Origin: Solobacterium sp.
GTDB lineage: Bacteria > Bacillota_I > Bacilli_A > Erysipelotrichales > Erysipelotrichaceae
Assembly (NCBI GenBank): GCA_017404505.1
Contig: JAFRCE010000008.1
Span: 33,039-97,038 of the forward strand
Reading direction: 5' to 3'
DNA: 64,000 bases
In this document: in pieces, positions 33,058 to 41,839 of the stretch
How positions within the stretch are numbered: the first letter of the stretch is position 1
How the letters are laid out: the number at the start of each line of letters is the position of its first letter
Program-made: the position numbers and the translations under genes
The notes under the pieces: model-generated
Told to the model about the DNA's origin: nothing
What the model saw: the letters and a program-made list of their open reading frames with translations, nothing else
Databases searched by the model: none

Positions 33058-35889
33058 ATGGCTACTAAAAAGTATGTCTACAAATTTACCGAAGGCAACG
33101 GTTCCATGCGTGAGCTTCTCGGCGGTAAGGGTGCAAACCTGGCCGAGATGGCAAGCCTGGATCTGCCGGTGCCGATGGGCTTCACGATCACTACCGAAGC
33201 ATGCAATCAGTACTATGCTGACGGTGAGAAGATCAATGAAGAGATCATGTCCCAGGTCCAGAAAAACCTGACATGGCTCGAAAAATTCATGGGAAAGAAA
33301 CTTGGCGACCCGAAGAATCCTCTTCTGGTTTCTGTTCGTTCCGGTGCCAGAGCATCCATGCCTGGTATGATGGACACAATTCTTAACCTTGGTATCAACG
33401 ACGAAGTTGCGGAAGCAATGGCTGAAGCTTCCAACAACCCGAGATTTGTTTATGACTCCTACAGACGTTTCGTCCAGATGTTCTCTGACGTAGTCATGGG
33501 TCTGTCCAAGAAGAGATTTGAAGTCATTATTGACGAACTGAAAGAAGAAAAGGGCGTCAAGCTCGATGTCGAACTCGATGCGGACGACATGAAGACCCTG
33601 ACAAAGAAGTTCAAGGAATTCTACAAGACCGAAAAGGGCGAGGAATTCCCGCAGGATCCGACCGTTCAGCTCGAGCGTGCGATCGAAGCAGTCTTCCGTT
33701 CCTGGAATAACGAACGTGCCATCTTCTATCGTAAGATGAACGATATTCCGAGTGACTGGGGTACCGCTGTAAACGTACAGTCCATGGTATTCGGCAACAT
33801 GGGTACCGACTGTGCAACCGGTGTCTGCTTCACACGTAACCCGTCCACAGGTTCCAATGCTTACTTCTATGGTGAGTATCTGATCAATGCCCAGGGTGAA
33901 GACGTTGTTGCCGGTGTGCGCACACCGCAGCAGATCTCCAAGAAGGGCTCTCAGGAATGGGCAAAAGGCATGGGCATCTCCGAGAAGGAAAGAAAAGAAA
34001 AGTATCCGTCTCTGGAAGAAAGCATGCCGGAAACATTCCAGGCTCTGGACGATGTCCGCAAGAAGCTGGAAGCTCATTACCATGATATGCAGGATATGGA
34101 ATTCACGATCCAGGACAGACGTCTGTTCATGTTACAGACACGTAACGGCAAACGTACCGCTGCTGCAGCTCTGAAAGTTGCCGTTGACATGGTCGCTGAA
34201 GGTCTCGTATCCGAAGACGAAGCACTGATGATGGTTGAACCGAAACAGCTCGACGACCTGCTCCATCCGACATTCGATGCCGCTGCTCTGAAAGCGAAGC
34301 AGTCTGACATTATTGCCAAGGGTCTGGCAGCTTCTCCGGGTGCCGGCTCCGGTCAGGTTGTATTCACAGCCACCGATGCCAAGGCATGGGCAGAAGAAGG
34401 CAAGAAAGTCGTTCTGGTACGTCTCGAGACTTCTCCGGAAGATATCGAAGGTATGCATGTATCTCAGGCAATCGTTACTGTCCGCGGCGGCATGACCAGC
34501 CACGCTGCAGTCGTTGCCCGTGGTATGGGTGCCTGCTGTGTCTCCGGCTGCGGCGACATCTCCGTCAGCGAAGAGAAGAGACAGTTCACTGTCAATGGTG
34601 AAACATTTAAAGAAGGCGATGTCATTTCTGTCGACGGCACAACAGGCTGCGTATACAGAGGTGAAATCCCGACCGTTCCGGCTACGATTTCCGGTAACTT
34701 CAAGAAGTTCATGGACTGGGCAGATGCCCGCCGCACTCTGAAGATCCGCACCAATGCCGATACACCGGGCGATGCTGCGCGCGCAGTTGAATTCGGTGCA
34801 GAAGGTGTCGGTCTGGTCCGTACAGAGCATATGTTCTTCAATACTCCGGAACGTATCAAGGCTATCCGTATGCTGTGCGTATCCCGCAACAGCGAACAGC
34901 GTGCTAAGGCACTTGCTGAACTTGAACCGTATCAGCAGGAAGACTTCTATGGTATTTTCGAAGCCATGAAGGGCCGCAGTGTCACGATCCGTCTGCTGGA
35001 TCCGCCTCTGCATGAATTCCTGCCGAACCTGGAAACAGCTGAAGGCAAAGCCGCTGCCAAGGAAATCGCTAAGGATCTTGGCATCACTCTCAAGGACATT
35101 GCCCAGGCTGCTGCTGAACTCCATGAGTTCAACCCGATGATGGGTCACCGCGGCTGCCGTCTGGATGTTACATATCCGGAAATCGGCGCTATGCAGGCCC
35201 GTGCGATTATCAACGCTGCGATTGATATCAACAAGAAGCATCGTAACTGGAAGCTCGTTCCGGAAATCATGATTCCGCTGGTTGGCGAGCCGAAAGAACT
35301 TGAGTATGTAGCAAATATCGTTAAGGCAGAAGCTGACAAAGTCATCGCTGACAGAAAAGCTAAGCTGGAATACAAGGTCGGTACAATGATCGAAATTCCG
35401 CGTGCTGCGCTGCTGTCCGGTGAAATTGCCAAGACTGCTGAATTCTATTCCTTTGGTACAAATGACCTCACTCAGATGACATTCGGTTTCTCGAGAGACG
35501 ATGCCGGCAAGTTCCTGGGTGACTACTATGACAAGCACATCTATGAAAACGATCCGTTCGCACACGTCGACGTAGCCGGCGTTGGCCAGCTGATCAAGAT
35601 GGCTGTAGCTGCCGGTAAGGAAACCCGTCCGGACATCCACCTCGGTGTCTGCGGCGAGCACGGCGGCGATCCGGCTTCCATTGAATTCTTCAATGAAGTT
35701 GGTCTGAACTATGTTTCCTGCTCACCGTATCGTGTTCCGATCGCACGTCTGGCTGCTGCTCAGGCTGCTATCAAACTCGACCGCAAAAACGGTGTCGCAG
35801 CCAAGGTTGTTAAGAAGGTACAGGCAAAGAAAGCTGCTGTAAAAAAAGCAGCTGCCAAGAAGACAGCTAAAAAAGCTGCTAAGAAATAA
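33058..35889 (+). CDS. ppdK: Pyruvate, phosphate dikinase with a lysine/alanine-rich C-terminal tail
   Basis: ATG 33058 is chosen because the open frame further upstream covers the promoter. The 943-residue protein has the ATP-grasp N-terminal domain (LLGGKGANLAEMASLDLPVP), the phosphohistidine domain with GGMTSHAAVVARGMG (His about 482) and the PEP/pyruvate TIM barrel with GVCGEHGGDP. It interconverts pyruvate and PEP with ATP/Pi and AMP/PPi and can serve PPi-linked glycolysis. After the normal end (about residue 915) comes a tail of repeated KKAA/AKK units, like a histone H1 tail. Codons differ from neighbours (more GCT, GTT), as expected for high expression. Confidence 0.96.
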   Translation: MATKKYVYKFTEGNGSMRELLGGKGANLAEMASLDLPVPMGFTITTEACNQYYADGEKINEEIMSQVQKNLTWLEKFMGKKLGDPKNPLLVSVRSGARASMPGMMDTILNLGINDEVAEAMAEASNNPRFVYDSYRRFVQMFSDVVMGLSKKRFEVIIDELKEEKGVKLDVELDADDMKTLTKKFKEFYKTEKGEEFPQDPTVQLERAIEAVFRSWNNERAIFYRKMNDIPSDWGTAVNVQSMVFGNMGTDCATGVCFTRNPSTGSNAYFYGEYLINAQGEDVVAGVRTPQQISKKGSQEWAKGMGISEKERKEKYPSLEESMPETFQALDDVRKKLEAHYHDMQDMEFTIQDRRLFMLQTRNGKRTAAAALKVAVDMVAEGLVSEDEALMMVEPKQLDDLLHPTFDAAALKAKQSDIIAKGLAASPGAGSGQVVFTATDAKAWAEEGKKVVLVRLETSPEDIEGMHVSQAIVTVRGGMTSHAAVVARGMGACCVSGCGDISVSEEKRQFTVNGETFKEGDVISVDGTTGCVYRGEIPTVPATISGNFKKFMDWADARRTLKIRTNADTPGDAARAVEFGAEGVGLVRTEHMFFNTPERIKAIRMLCVSRNSEQRAKALAELEPYQQEDFYGIFEAMKGRSVTIRLLDPPLHEFLPNLETAEGKAAAKEIAKDLGITLKDIAQAAAELHEFNPMMGHRGCRLDVTYPEIGAMQARAIINAAIDINKKHRNWKLVPEIMIPLVGEPKELEYVANIVKAEADKVIADRKAKLEYKVGTMIEIPRAALLSGEIAKTAEFYSFGTNDLTQMTFGFSRDDAGKFLGDYYDKHIYENDPFAHVDVAGVGQLIKMAVAAGKETRPDIHLGVCGEHGGDPASIEFFNEVGLNYVSCSPYRVPIARLAAAQAAIKLDRKNGVAAKVVKKVQAKKAAVKKAAAKKTAKKAAKK

Positions 35890-35895
35890 TCTTTA

Positions 35896-36013
35896 CTGAT
35901 TGCTGGGGAGCAAATCATTAATCCGGCGGACAGGTAAAAGCATTCAGGCTGTTAAAGCCAGACATCCTGAAATGACTTACCTCCGGAAACAAAGATTAAG
36001 CCATATTTGTTTC
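35896..36013 (+). other. Structured intergenic RNA region after ppdK
   Basis: The 324-base gap 35890-36213 has no gene. Its first part folds strongly. A small hairpin pairs GATTGCT with AGCAAATC (35898-35917). A three-tier stem pairs TCCGG with CCGGA (35922-35926 / 35983-35987), AGGTAA with TTACCT (35932-35937 / 35977-35982) and CATTCAGG with CCTGAAATG (35941-35948 / 35966-35974). A third stem pairs GAAACAAA with TTTGTTTC (35986-35993 / 36006-36013) and competes with the base of the second. No known riboswitch class is recognised; it may be a stable 3' UTR or a small RNA. Confidence 0.5.
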
Positions 36014-36026
36014 ATAAATCATTCAG

Positions 36027-36054
36027 AAGGCTGTCCTCATACGGACAGCCTTTT
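36027..36054 (+). terminator. Terminator of the ppdK transcript
   Basis: AAGGCTGTCC (36027-36036) pairs with GGACAGCCTT (36043-36052), ending in TTTTG. Confidence 0.85.
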
Positions 36055-36125
36055 GTCATGAAACGGCATGAAAGGGTTTAACATCACGAAATACACGTTA
36101 AAAACAGGCTTTTTCGCATTTTCAC

Positions 36126-36154
36126 TTGCAGGAGAGCGGCAAATTTAATATACT
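36126..36154 (+). promoter_or_regulatory. Promoter of the rimP-nusA-infB operon
   Basis: TTGCAG (36126-36131), a 17-base spacer and TATACT (36149-36154). Confidence 0.75.
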
Positions 36155-36169
36155 TTCTACGTAGTAAAC

Positions 36170-36199
36170 AACAGGGAGTGCGAAAGCACTCCTTCTGTT
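36170..36199 (+). promoter_or_regulatory. GAAA-tetraloop hairpin in the rimP leader
   Basis: ACAG and GGAGTGC, a GAAA tetraloop, then GCACTCC and CTGT (two-base bulge) form a stable hairpin just after the promoter and 14 bases before rimP. The GGAG of the left arm may compete with the true ribosome-binding site. Leaders with hairpins are common before this operon in Firmicutes; the specific class is not assigned. Confidence 0.5.
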
Positions 36200-36213
36200 A
36201 TGTCTGGAGGAAT

Positions 36214-36678
36214 ATGGATAGACTTGAGAAGCTGAAAGAGCTGTTCGAACCAGTATTCGCGGAATCTGATGTTGTTCTTTATGAAATGAAATGGATCAAT
36301 GACAGAGAACATACACTGCAGATCTCCATTATGAAGAAAGACGGATCCATGGATCTTGACACCTGTGCGGATGTCAGCGAAAAGATCAGTGAGATCCTGG
36401 ATCGTGAAGATCCGATTCCGGAAGAGTATACCCTTGAGGTATGCAGCCCGGGTGCCGAACGTGAAATCAGGGATCTGAACGAACTTCTGAATATGACAGG
36501 TTCGTATGTATATCTGCGGCTGAGCAGACCGTTCAAGAAGATGGTGGAACTGACCGGTGAGATCAGTGAAACGACGGATGGTCTGATCCGCCTGCAATAC
36601 CGGGACAAGGCTGCCACACGCACCGCTGAGATCCCGCTTGAAGATGTTGAGTTTGCCAGAATGGCAGTGAAGTTATAA
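36214..36678 (+). CDS. rimP: Ribosome maturation factor RimP
   Basis: ATG 36214 follows TGGAGGAAT and gives 154 residues, the normal RimP length. The family pattern is clear: ELKEL-like start, DVVLYEMKWINDREHTLQISI, MDLDTCADVSEKISEILD, YTLEVCSPGAEREI. RimP assists late 30S maturation. First gene of the classic rimP-nusA-rnpM-infB-rbfA cluster. Confidence 0.95.
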   Translation: MDRLEKLKELFEPVFAESDVVLYEMKWINDREHTLQISIMKKDGSMDLDTCADVSEKISEILDREDPIPEEYTLEVCSPGAEREIRDLNELLNMTGSYVYLRLSRPFKKMVELTGEISETTDGLIRLQYRDKAATRTAEIPLEDVEFARMAVKL

Positions 36679-36691
36679 GGAGACGATTTTC

Positions 36692-38497
36692 ATGGAACTC
36701 AAATACAAGGATATGATCAAGGCACTGAATGCCGTTGAGGAGGAAAGAAACATTCCCGCCGAGGTTATTCTCGATGCCTTAAAGGAAGCAATGGCCAAGG
36801 CCTACAAGAAGGACGCGGAATTGTCTGACATCGATGTCGTCGCGGAAATCAACGAGAAGAAGCAGACGATCGATCTCTACCAGAAATACACCGTCGTGGA
36901 AGAAGTAGAGGACGATGAACTGGAGATTTCTCTTGAAGATGCCCGCGAGATCAAAGCCGATGCGGAACTGGGCGATGTGATCAGCCGTCAGATCGAGATT
37001 ACCGGCATGAGCAGAGCCGCTGCCACACTGGCGAAAAACGTCATGCGGCAGAAGATCCGCGAAGCTGAGAAAGTCGCTGTCTACAACGAATATATCGATC
37101 AGCTCCATGAGATGGTTCTCGGTATTGTCGAATCCGTCAAGGAAAAGTTCACGCTTGTGAATCTTGGCAAGACGGTAGCCATGATGCCGCATTCTTCCGC
37201 CATCCCGGGCGAACGCCTCGTGGAAGGCCAGAAGCTGCGCGTCGTGATCACCGAAGTCAACAAAGAGACAAAAGGATCCCAGGTGCTCGTATCGCGTGCC
37301 GATGCGACACTGGTGAAGCGTCTGTTTGAAAAGGAAGTCCCGGAAATCTTCCAGGGCATCGTTGAGATCAAGGCAATTGCCCGTGATGCCGGCGAACGTA
37401 CCAAGATGGCTGTGTATTCCCATAATCCGGAAGTCGATCCGATCGGTGCCTGCATCGGTCCGCGCGGCAGCCGTGTCATGGGTATCATCGAAGAGCTGCA
37501 CGGTGAGAAAATCGATATTTTCCAGTGGAGTGACGACATTACCGAACTCGTGAAGAACGCTCTGGCACCAGCCGAAGTAACAGCCGTTCTGCCAAGCCCG
37601 GAAAATGACGAAAAAGGTCTGCTGGTCGTCGTCGAACCGGATCAGCTTTCCCTCGCCATCGGCAAACGCGGCAAGAACGCCCGTCTGGCTGTCAAACTGA
37701 CAAACCACAAGATCGACATCAAGACCCGTGAAGAGATCGAAGAAAAGGGTTATGACTACGACGAACTGCTCGTCAAGGCTCAGGAACGCCGTGAAGAAAT
37801 GCGCCGTGAAGCTGCCCGCCGTGAAATCGAGCGTCTCGAAGCGGAAGCACGCGCCGCTGAGGAAAAGAGACTCGCTGCCGCTGCCAAACTGGCTGCGGAA
37901 CGAGCTGCCCGCGGTGAAGTAGAAGCTGAGGACGAAGATCTGATTCCGGAAGAGATGCAGGAGATCATGCGTGACCGTATCCGTGACGAAATCGCCATGA
38001 AACCGGAAGAAACAGAAGAAGCCGCGGAAGAAACACCGGCTGCTGAAACACCGGCTGTGACGGAAGAGGCGGCTGCAGAAACAGAACCGGAAGAAACACC
38101 GGAAGAACCGGAAGAAGCCGAAGAAGAGCAGGAAGAAGAGAAAGAAGAACCGGTCAGCGAAAAGCCGGCCGCATCCAAGCGTCATGCCGACCTGGAAGAA
38201 ATGGCTGCCAAGAATACCTATGTTTCTGTCTTCGAAAAACTGACAGAAACATCCAAGCCGAAGCAGTCTGACCGTCCGAAGCGCAAGAAGAAAAAGTCGG
38301 ATGAAGATGAATACAAGGTTCGTAACAAGGATCTGGAAGAACAGATCAAGAAGAATCTGGCGGCTGTCGACAACCGTCCGATCTACAGCGAAGAAGAACT
38401 TGCCGAAATCGAAGCTGCCCAGCTTGAGGAAGAAGAGCGTGAGTATGACTTCGACTATGACGAGTACGAAGACTACTACGATGAGGACAATAACTGA
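36692..38497 (+). CDS. nusA: Transcription factor NusA with a long acidic C-terminal extension
   Basis: Residues 1-355 are typical NusA: an N-terminal RNA-polymerase-binding domain, S1 (about 130-200) and two KH domains (GACIGPRGSRVMGI, LAIGKRGKNARLAVKL). Firmicutes NusA normally stops near residue 370. This one runs to 601. The extra 230 residues begin with a charged helix (ERREEMRREAARREIERLEA), then a Glu/Pro/Ala repeat (TEEAAEETPAAETP), a lysine patch (RPKRKKKK) and an end very rich in Glu, Asp and Tyr. The extension is not the E. coli AR1/AR2 repeat. It is in the ribosome-maturation operon. Confidence 0.93.
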   Translation: MELKYKDMIKALNAVEEERNIPAEVILDALKEAMAKAYKKDAELSDIDVVAEINEKKQTIDLYQKYTVVEEVEDDELEISLEDAREIKADAELGDVISRQIEITGMSRAAATLAKNVMRQKIREAEKVAVYNEYIDQLHEMVLGIVESVKEKFTLVNLGKTVAMMPHSSAIPGERLVEGQKLRVVITEVNKETKGSQVLVSRADATLVKRLFEKEVPEIFQGIVEIKAIARDAGERTKMAVYSHNPEVDPIGACIGPRGSRVMGIIEELHGEKIDIFQWSDDITELVKNALAPAEVTAVLPSPENDEKGLLVVVEPDQLSLAIGKRGKNARLAVKLTNHKIDIKTREEIEEKGYDYDELLVKAQERREEMRREAARREIERLEAEARAAEEKRLAAAAKLAAERAARGEVEAEDEDLIPEEMQEIMRDRIRDEIAMKPEETEEAAEETPAAETPAVTEEAAAETEPEETPEEPEEAEEEQEEEKEEPVSEKPAASKRHADLEEMAAKNTYVSVFEKLTETSKPKQSDRPKRKKKKSDEDEYKVRNKDLEEQIKKNLAAVDNRPIYSEEELAEIEAAQLEEEEREYDFDYDEYEDYYDEDNN

Positions 38498-38499
38498 TC

Positions 38500-38760
38500 A
38501 TGCCTCGTAAGATACCGATGCGGAAGTGTATCGCCACCGGCGAGCACTTCCCCAAGAAAGAGCTTCTGCGTATCGTAAGAACACCGGAAGGTGAACTGAA
38601 GATCGACACGACCGGCCGCACGAACGGTCACGGAGCTTATCTGAAAAAGGATCCGGAAGCTGTGAAGCTGGCCCGCAAAAAGGGTTCCCTTAAGCAGGCG
38701 CTTGAAATGGACATTCCCGAGGAATTCTGGGAAGAAATAGAAAAGGCTGTTATGAAATAG
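38500..38760 (+). CDS. rnpM: RNase P modulator RnpM (YlxR)
   Basis: The 86-residue protein carries the YlxR signature RKCIATGEHFPKKELLRIVR and GRTNGHGAYLKKD. It is a small RNA-binding protein that binds RNase P RNA. It starts two bases after the nusA stop. In many Firmicutes an L7Ae-like ylxQ follows; here infB comes next directly, so ylxQ is absent from its usual place. Confidence 0.93.
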   Translation: MPRKIPMRKCIATGEHFPKKELLRIVRTPEGELKIDTTGRTNGHGAYLKKDPEAVKLARKKGSLKQALEMDIPEEFWEEIEKAVMK

Positions 38761-38782
38761 ACTGAAAACAAGGAGGTAGCGA

Positions 38783-40642
38783 ATGGCAAATAACCGAAGA
38801 CCGGCAAACAAGAATAACCGTAAAAAGAAGAATGATAACCGCGGCAGACGGAATTACGAATCAAATGCACCGCGCCGCAATGTCGTTGACATTCATGCCA
38901 TTACTTATACTGACGGTATCACCGTCGGCGAACTGGCGGAAAAAATCGGCCGTCAGTCCAGTGAGATCATCAAGATGCTGTTTATGGAAGGCAAAATGGT
39001 CACCATTAACAGCGCGCTTGAAGACGAAATGGTCGAACTCGTATGCATCAGCTACGATATCGAACCGACCAAAGTGAAAGAACGTGAGGAAGACAGTCTG
39101 GAAGTTGACGATACAGCTGACGAATCACTTCTGCAGGAGCGTCCGCCTGTCGTCACCATCATGGGTCACGTTGACCATGGTAAGACGACACTGCTGGATA
39201 CGATCCGCCGTACCAAGGTAGCGGCCGGGGAAGCCGGCGGCATTACTCAGGCCATCGGTGCCTATCAGGTCGAAGTTTCCGGCCGCAAGGTAACCTTCCT
39301 TGACACACCGGGCCATGAGGCTTTTACAGCCATGCGTGCCCGCGGTGCCAGTGTCACGGATATCGCCGTCATCGTCGTAGCAGCTGACGATGGCGTCATG
39401 CCGCAGACCAGAGAAGCGGTAGACCATGCCAAGGCAGCCGGTGTTCCGATCATTGTCGCGGTGAACAAGATGGACCGTCCGGACGCGAATCCGGATCATG
39501 TCAAACAAGAGATGGCCGACCTCGGTATCATGCCGGAAGAATGGGGCGGCGACACGATCTTTGTTCCGACCAGCGCCAAGAAGGGAGAAGGTATTGAAGA
39601 ACTTCTCGAAACCATCCTGACGGTTGCTGACGTCAAGGAACTCAAAGCGGATCCGACCGCGATTGCCAGCGGTTCGGTCATCGAAGCCAAGCTGGATAAG
39701 GGCCGTGGTCCGGTCGCAACGCTGCTGGTTCAGAACGGCACGCTGCATCACGGCGACCCGGTCGTTGTCGGAACATGTTTCGGCAAAGTCCGTAAGATGA
39801 TCGACGAAAACGGTCATGAACTGAAAGAAGCAGGTCCGTCCGCACCGGTTGAAATCATCGGTCTGAACGATGTTCCGGCTGCCGGTGACCTGTTCCGCAA
39901 CTTCACCGACGAAAAAGAGGCACGTGCGATCGCTGACCGCCGCAAGAGACGCAAGATCGAAGCTGACCGCCGCAAGACAAGCGCCATGTCACTGGAAGAT
40001 CTGTCTTCCCAGATCGAATCCGGCGAAATCAAGGAAATCCCGATCATCATCAAAGCGGATGTTCAGGGTTCCGCGGAAGCTGTCCGCTCCTCCATGGAGA
40101 AACTGGATGTCAGCGGTGTCAAGGTCAATGTCATCCATGCCACAGCCGGTGCCATCACCGAATCCGATATCATGCTGGCAAATGCGTCCAAAGCGATGAT
40201 CATCGGCTTCAACGTAAGACCGGATGCGACGATCCGTAAGAAGGCGGAAGAAGATGGTGTCGAGATCCGTCTCCACAACATCATCTACAAAGCCACGGAA
40301 GAAATGGAACTGGCCATGAAGGGTATGCTTGAACCGGTATATGAAGAAGTCGTTATCGGCCAGGCGGAAGTCCGTGAGACTTATAAAGCATCCAAGATCG
40401 GCACGATTGGCGGCTGCATGGTAACAGACGGCAAGCTGACCAACAGCTGCGGTGTCCGTCTGATCCGTGACGGTATCGTTGTCTATACCGGAAAACTCGG
40501 CTCTCTGAAGCGATTCAAGGACGACGCAAGAGAAGTACTCGCCGGCTATGACTGCGGTATTACGATCCAGAATTACAACGACATCAAGATCGGTGATCTG
40601 ATCGAAGCGTTTGAAGAACAGCAGGTTCCTTCCGAGGTCTGA
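38783..40642 (+). CDS. infB: Translation initiation factor IF-2
   Basis: The 619-residue protein has a short basic N-terminal region ([15 protein letters not shown]), the IF2_N helix ([20 protein letters not shown]), the G domain with [15 protein letters not shown] and NKMD, then domains II, III and the fMet-tRNA-binding C-terminus. It is at the short end for IF-2 because the variable N-domain is reduced. It places initiator tRNA on the 30S subunit. AAGGAGG precedes ATG. Confidence 0.96.
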   Translation: MANNRRPANKNNRKKKNDNRGRRNYESNAPRRNVVDIHAITYTDGITVGELAEKIGRQSSEIIKMLFMEGKMVTINSALEDEMVELVCISYDIEPTKVKEREEDSLEVDDTADESLLQERPPVVTIMGHVDHGKTTLLDTIRRTKVAAGEAGGITQAIGAYQVEVSGRKVTFLDTPGHEAFTAMRARGASVTDIAVIVVAADDGVMPQTREAVDHAKAAGVPIIVAVNKMDRPDANPDHVKQEMADLGIMPEEWGGDTIFVPTSAKKGEGIEELLETILTVADVKELKADPTAIASGSVIEAKLDKGRGPVATLLVQNGTLHHGDPVVVGTCFGKVRKMIDENGHELKEAGPSAPVEIIGLNDVPAAGDLFRNFTDEKEARAIADRRKRRKIEADRRKTSAMSLEDLSSQIESGEIKEIPIIIKADVQGSAEAVRSSMEKLDVSGVKVNVIHATAGAITESDIMLANASKAMIIGFNVRPDATIRKKAEEDGVEIRLHNIIYKATEEMELAMKGMLEPVYEEVVIGQAEVRETYKASKIGTIGGCMVTDGKLTNSCGVRLIRDGIVVYTGKLGSLKRFKDDAREVLAGYDCGITIQNYNDIKIGDLIEAFEEQQVPSEV

Positions 40643-40643
40643 T

Positions 40644-41111
40644 ATGAGCAGCATCAAGCAGAAAAGACTGGAAGGGATCATCCGCAAGGATATCTCGGAT
40701 ATTATTCAGTTTGAGGTCAAAGACGCCGACGTTGGCTTTGTGACGATCACGGATGTCGAAGTGTCCAATGACCATTCCTATGCCAAGGTATATGTTTCTT
40801 TCCTCGGCAAAAATGCCCGGGCCCAGGCGGGCCTGAAAGCACTGAACAGAGCGAGAGGATTTATCCGTTCCGCTCTGAGCCAGCGTCTTGCGATCCGCCG
40901 CACACCGGAACTGACATTTGTCCTCGATACGACGGAAGAGCATGGCCGTCATATTGACGAAATCATTGCCAGCCTCCATGAAAACGATCCAGAAATTGCC
41001 ATTGAGGACGAGGCGGAACTGATCGACGAAACAGATGATATGGAAGAATCTGAGGAATTCGAAGAAACGGAAGAAACACCGGAAGATACAGAACAGAAGG
41101 CAGATGCGTAA
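40644..41111 (+). CDS. rbfA: Ribosome-binding factor A with acidic tail
   Basis: ATG 40644 lies one base after the infB stop and gives 155 residues. The KH-like RbfA body (KQKRLEGIIRKDISDIIQ, DVEVSNDHSYAKVYVSFLG) ends near residue 118 with HGRHIDEIIASLHEND. A 35-residue acidic tail (TDDMEESEEFEETEETPED) follows and is longer than usual. It acts in 30S maturation and cold adaptation. Last gene of the operon; the terminator stem begins inside its stop region. Confidence 0.94.
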   Translation: MSSIKQKRLEGIIRKDISDIIQFEVKDADVGFVTITDVEVSNDHSYAKVYVSFLGKNARAQAGLKALNRARGFIRSALSQRLAIRRTPELTFVLDTTEEHGRHIDEIIASLHENDPEIAIEDEAELIDETDDMEESEEFEETEETPEDTEQKADA

Positions 41112-41126
41112 GCACTGCCTTTTTTT
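41099..41126 (+). terminator. Terminator of the rimP-rbfA operon
   Basis: GGCAG-A-TGC (41099-41107) pairs with GCACTGCC with one bulge and is followed by TTTTTTT. The stem overlaps the last codons of rbfA. Confidence 0.75.
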
Positions 41127-41223
41127 GCGTGCCGTGCGAAGCAATGCTGTCTGCCGTGTCTGCTTAAAGTTTTCAGGGATTCTCCTTTCCTGCAGCAATA
41201 ACAAAGGTGAAGGGAGAAATGAT

Positions 41224-41526
41224 ATGAGAACGATTTCCGTTGAACCCGGACAGCTTGAATCCTGTGCTGCCCGCATGGAAGACAAAAACCAGGATTATCT
41301 GCGCTGCATGCAGGATCTGTTCGCGGCTGTGGACATGATGTCTTCAGCCTGGAAAGGGAAGGATAATATGACATTCACTTCCCAGATCGGCAGATTTGAA
41401 ACAGATTTTCGTCAGCTTTCGATCCTCTGTTCACAGTATTCTGATTTTCTCAGGAACAGTGCCAGAGCGTACCGTGACACGCAGGACGAGCTGACATCCC
41501 AGGCAAATGCCCTGGGGACAATGTAA
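41224..41526 (+). CDS. WXG100-family protein (ESAT-6-like), type VII locus
   Basis: The 100-residue protein starts at ATG 41224 after AAGGGAGAAATGAT. It is two amphipathic helices joined by SSAWKGKDN, with the WxG motif at Trp43-Lys44-Gly45. That is the length and motif position of secreted EsxA-type substrates. The C-terminus lacks an obvious YxxxD/E signal unless RAYRDTQDE is read as one (Y-R-D-T-Q). First gene of a five-gene type VII cluster. Confidence 0.85.
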   Translation: MRTISVEPGQLESCAARMEDKNQDYLRCMQDLFAAVDMMSSAWKGKDNMTFTSQIGRFETDFRQLSILCSQYSDFLRNSARAYRDTQDELTSQANALGTM

Positions 41527-41539
41527 AGGAGGATGATAA

Positions 41540-41839
41540 ATGGACCAGATCAGTATTTCTCTGAATGAAGTCAGTGAAACGGCTTCCCGCATCCGACAGC
41601 TGAACCAGATGATGTACGATGCCTTATCGGAAATGAAGAAGGAGATGAATCTTCTGTCGGGAACCTGGATCTCGGAAGGATCAGAGGAGATCCGTTCCCG
41701 CTTCGCTATGTTTGCCGGCCGCTTCGACCGTCAGAAAACAGTCATTGACGAATACGCGCGATTCCTTGAACTGACAGTATCCAGTTATGATTCGCTTGAG
41801 TCGGCAATCACCGGCAATGCGTCAGGCATACAGTATTAA
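41540..41839 (+). CDS. Second WXG100-like protein
   Basis: The 99-residue protein has the same two-helix plan, with the bend at SGTWISEGSEEIRSRF. Trp43 is kept, but the Gly of WxG is Ser45. A start ATG at 41540 follows AAAGGAGGATGATAA. The C-terminus contains SSYDSLESA. It may be the partner of the first WXG100 protein in a heterodimer or a secretion chaperone. The lipoprotein gene starts inside its last codons. Confidence 0.8.
   Translation: MDQISISLNEVSETASRIRQLNQMMYDALSEMKKEMNLLSGTWISEGSEEIRSRFAMFAGRFDRQKTVIDEYARFLELTVSSYDSLESAITGNASGIQY

Noticed and set aside
34132..35661. 509-codon minus-strand open frame inside ppdK
   Set aside because: PPDK motifs fix the plus frame; the antisense frame arises from its biased codons.
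36779..38185. Long minus-strand open frame (468 codons) opposite nusA, very rich in Phe
   Set aside because: It is the shadow of the Glu-rich NusA frame (GAA/GAG read backwards gives TTC/CTC). It has no ribosome-binding site and no protein-like pattern.
41787..41816. Earlier start of the type VII lipoprotein
   Set aside because: It would put ten extra residues before the signal peptide and lacks a ribosome-binding site.
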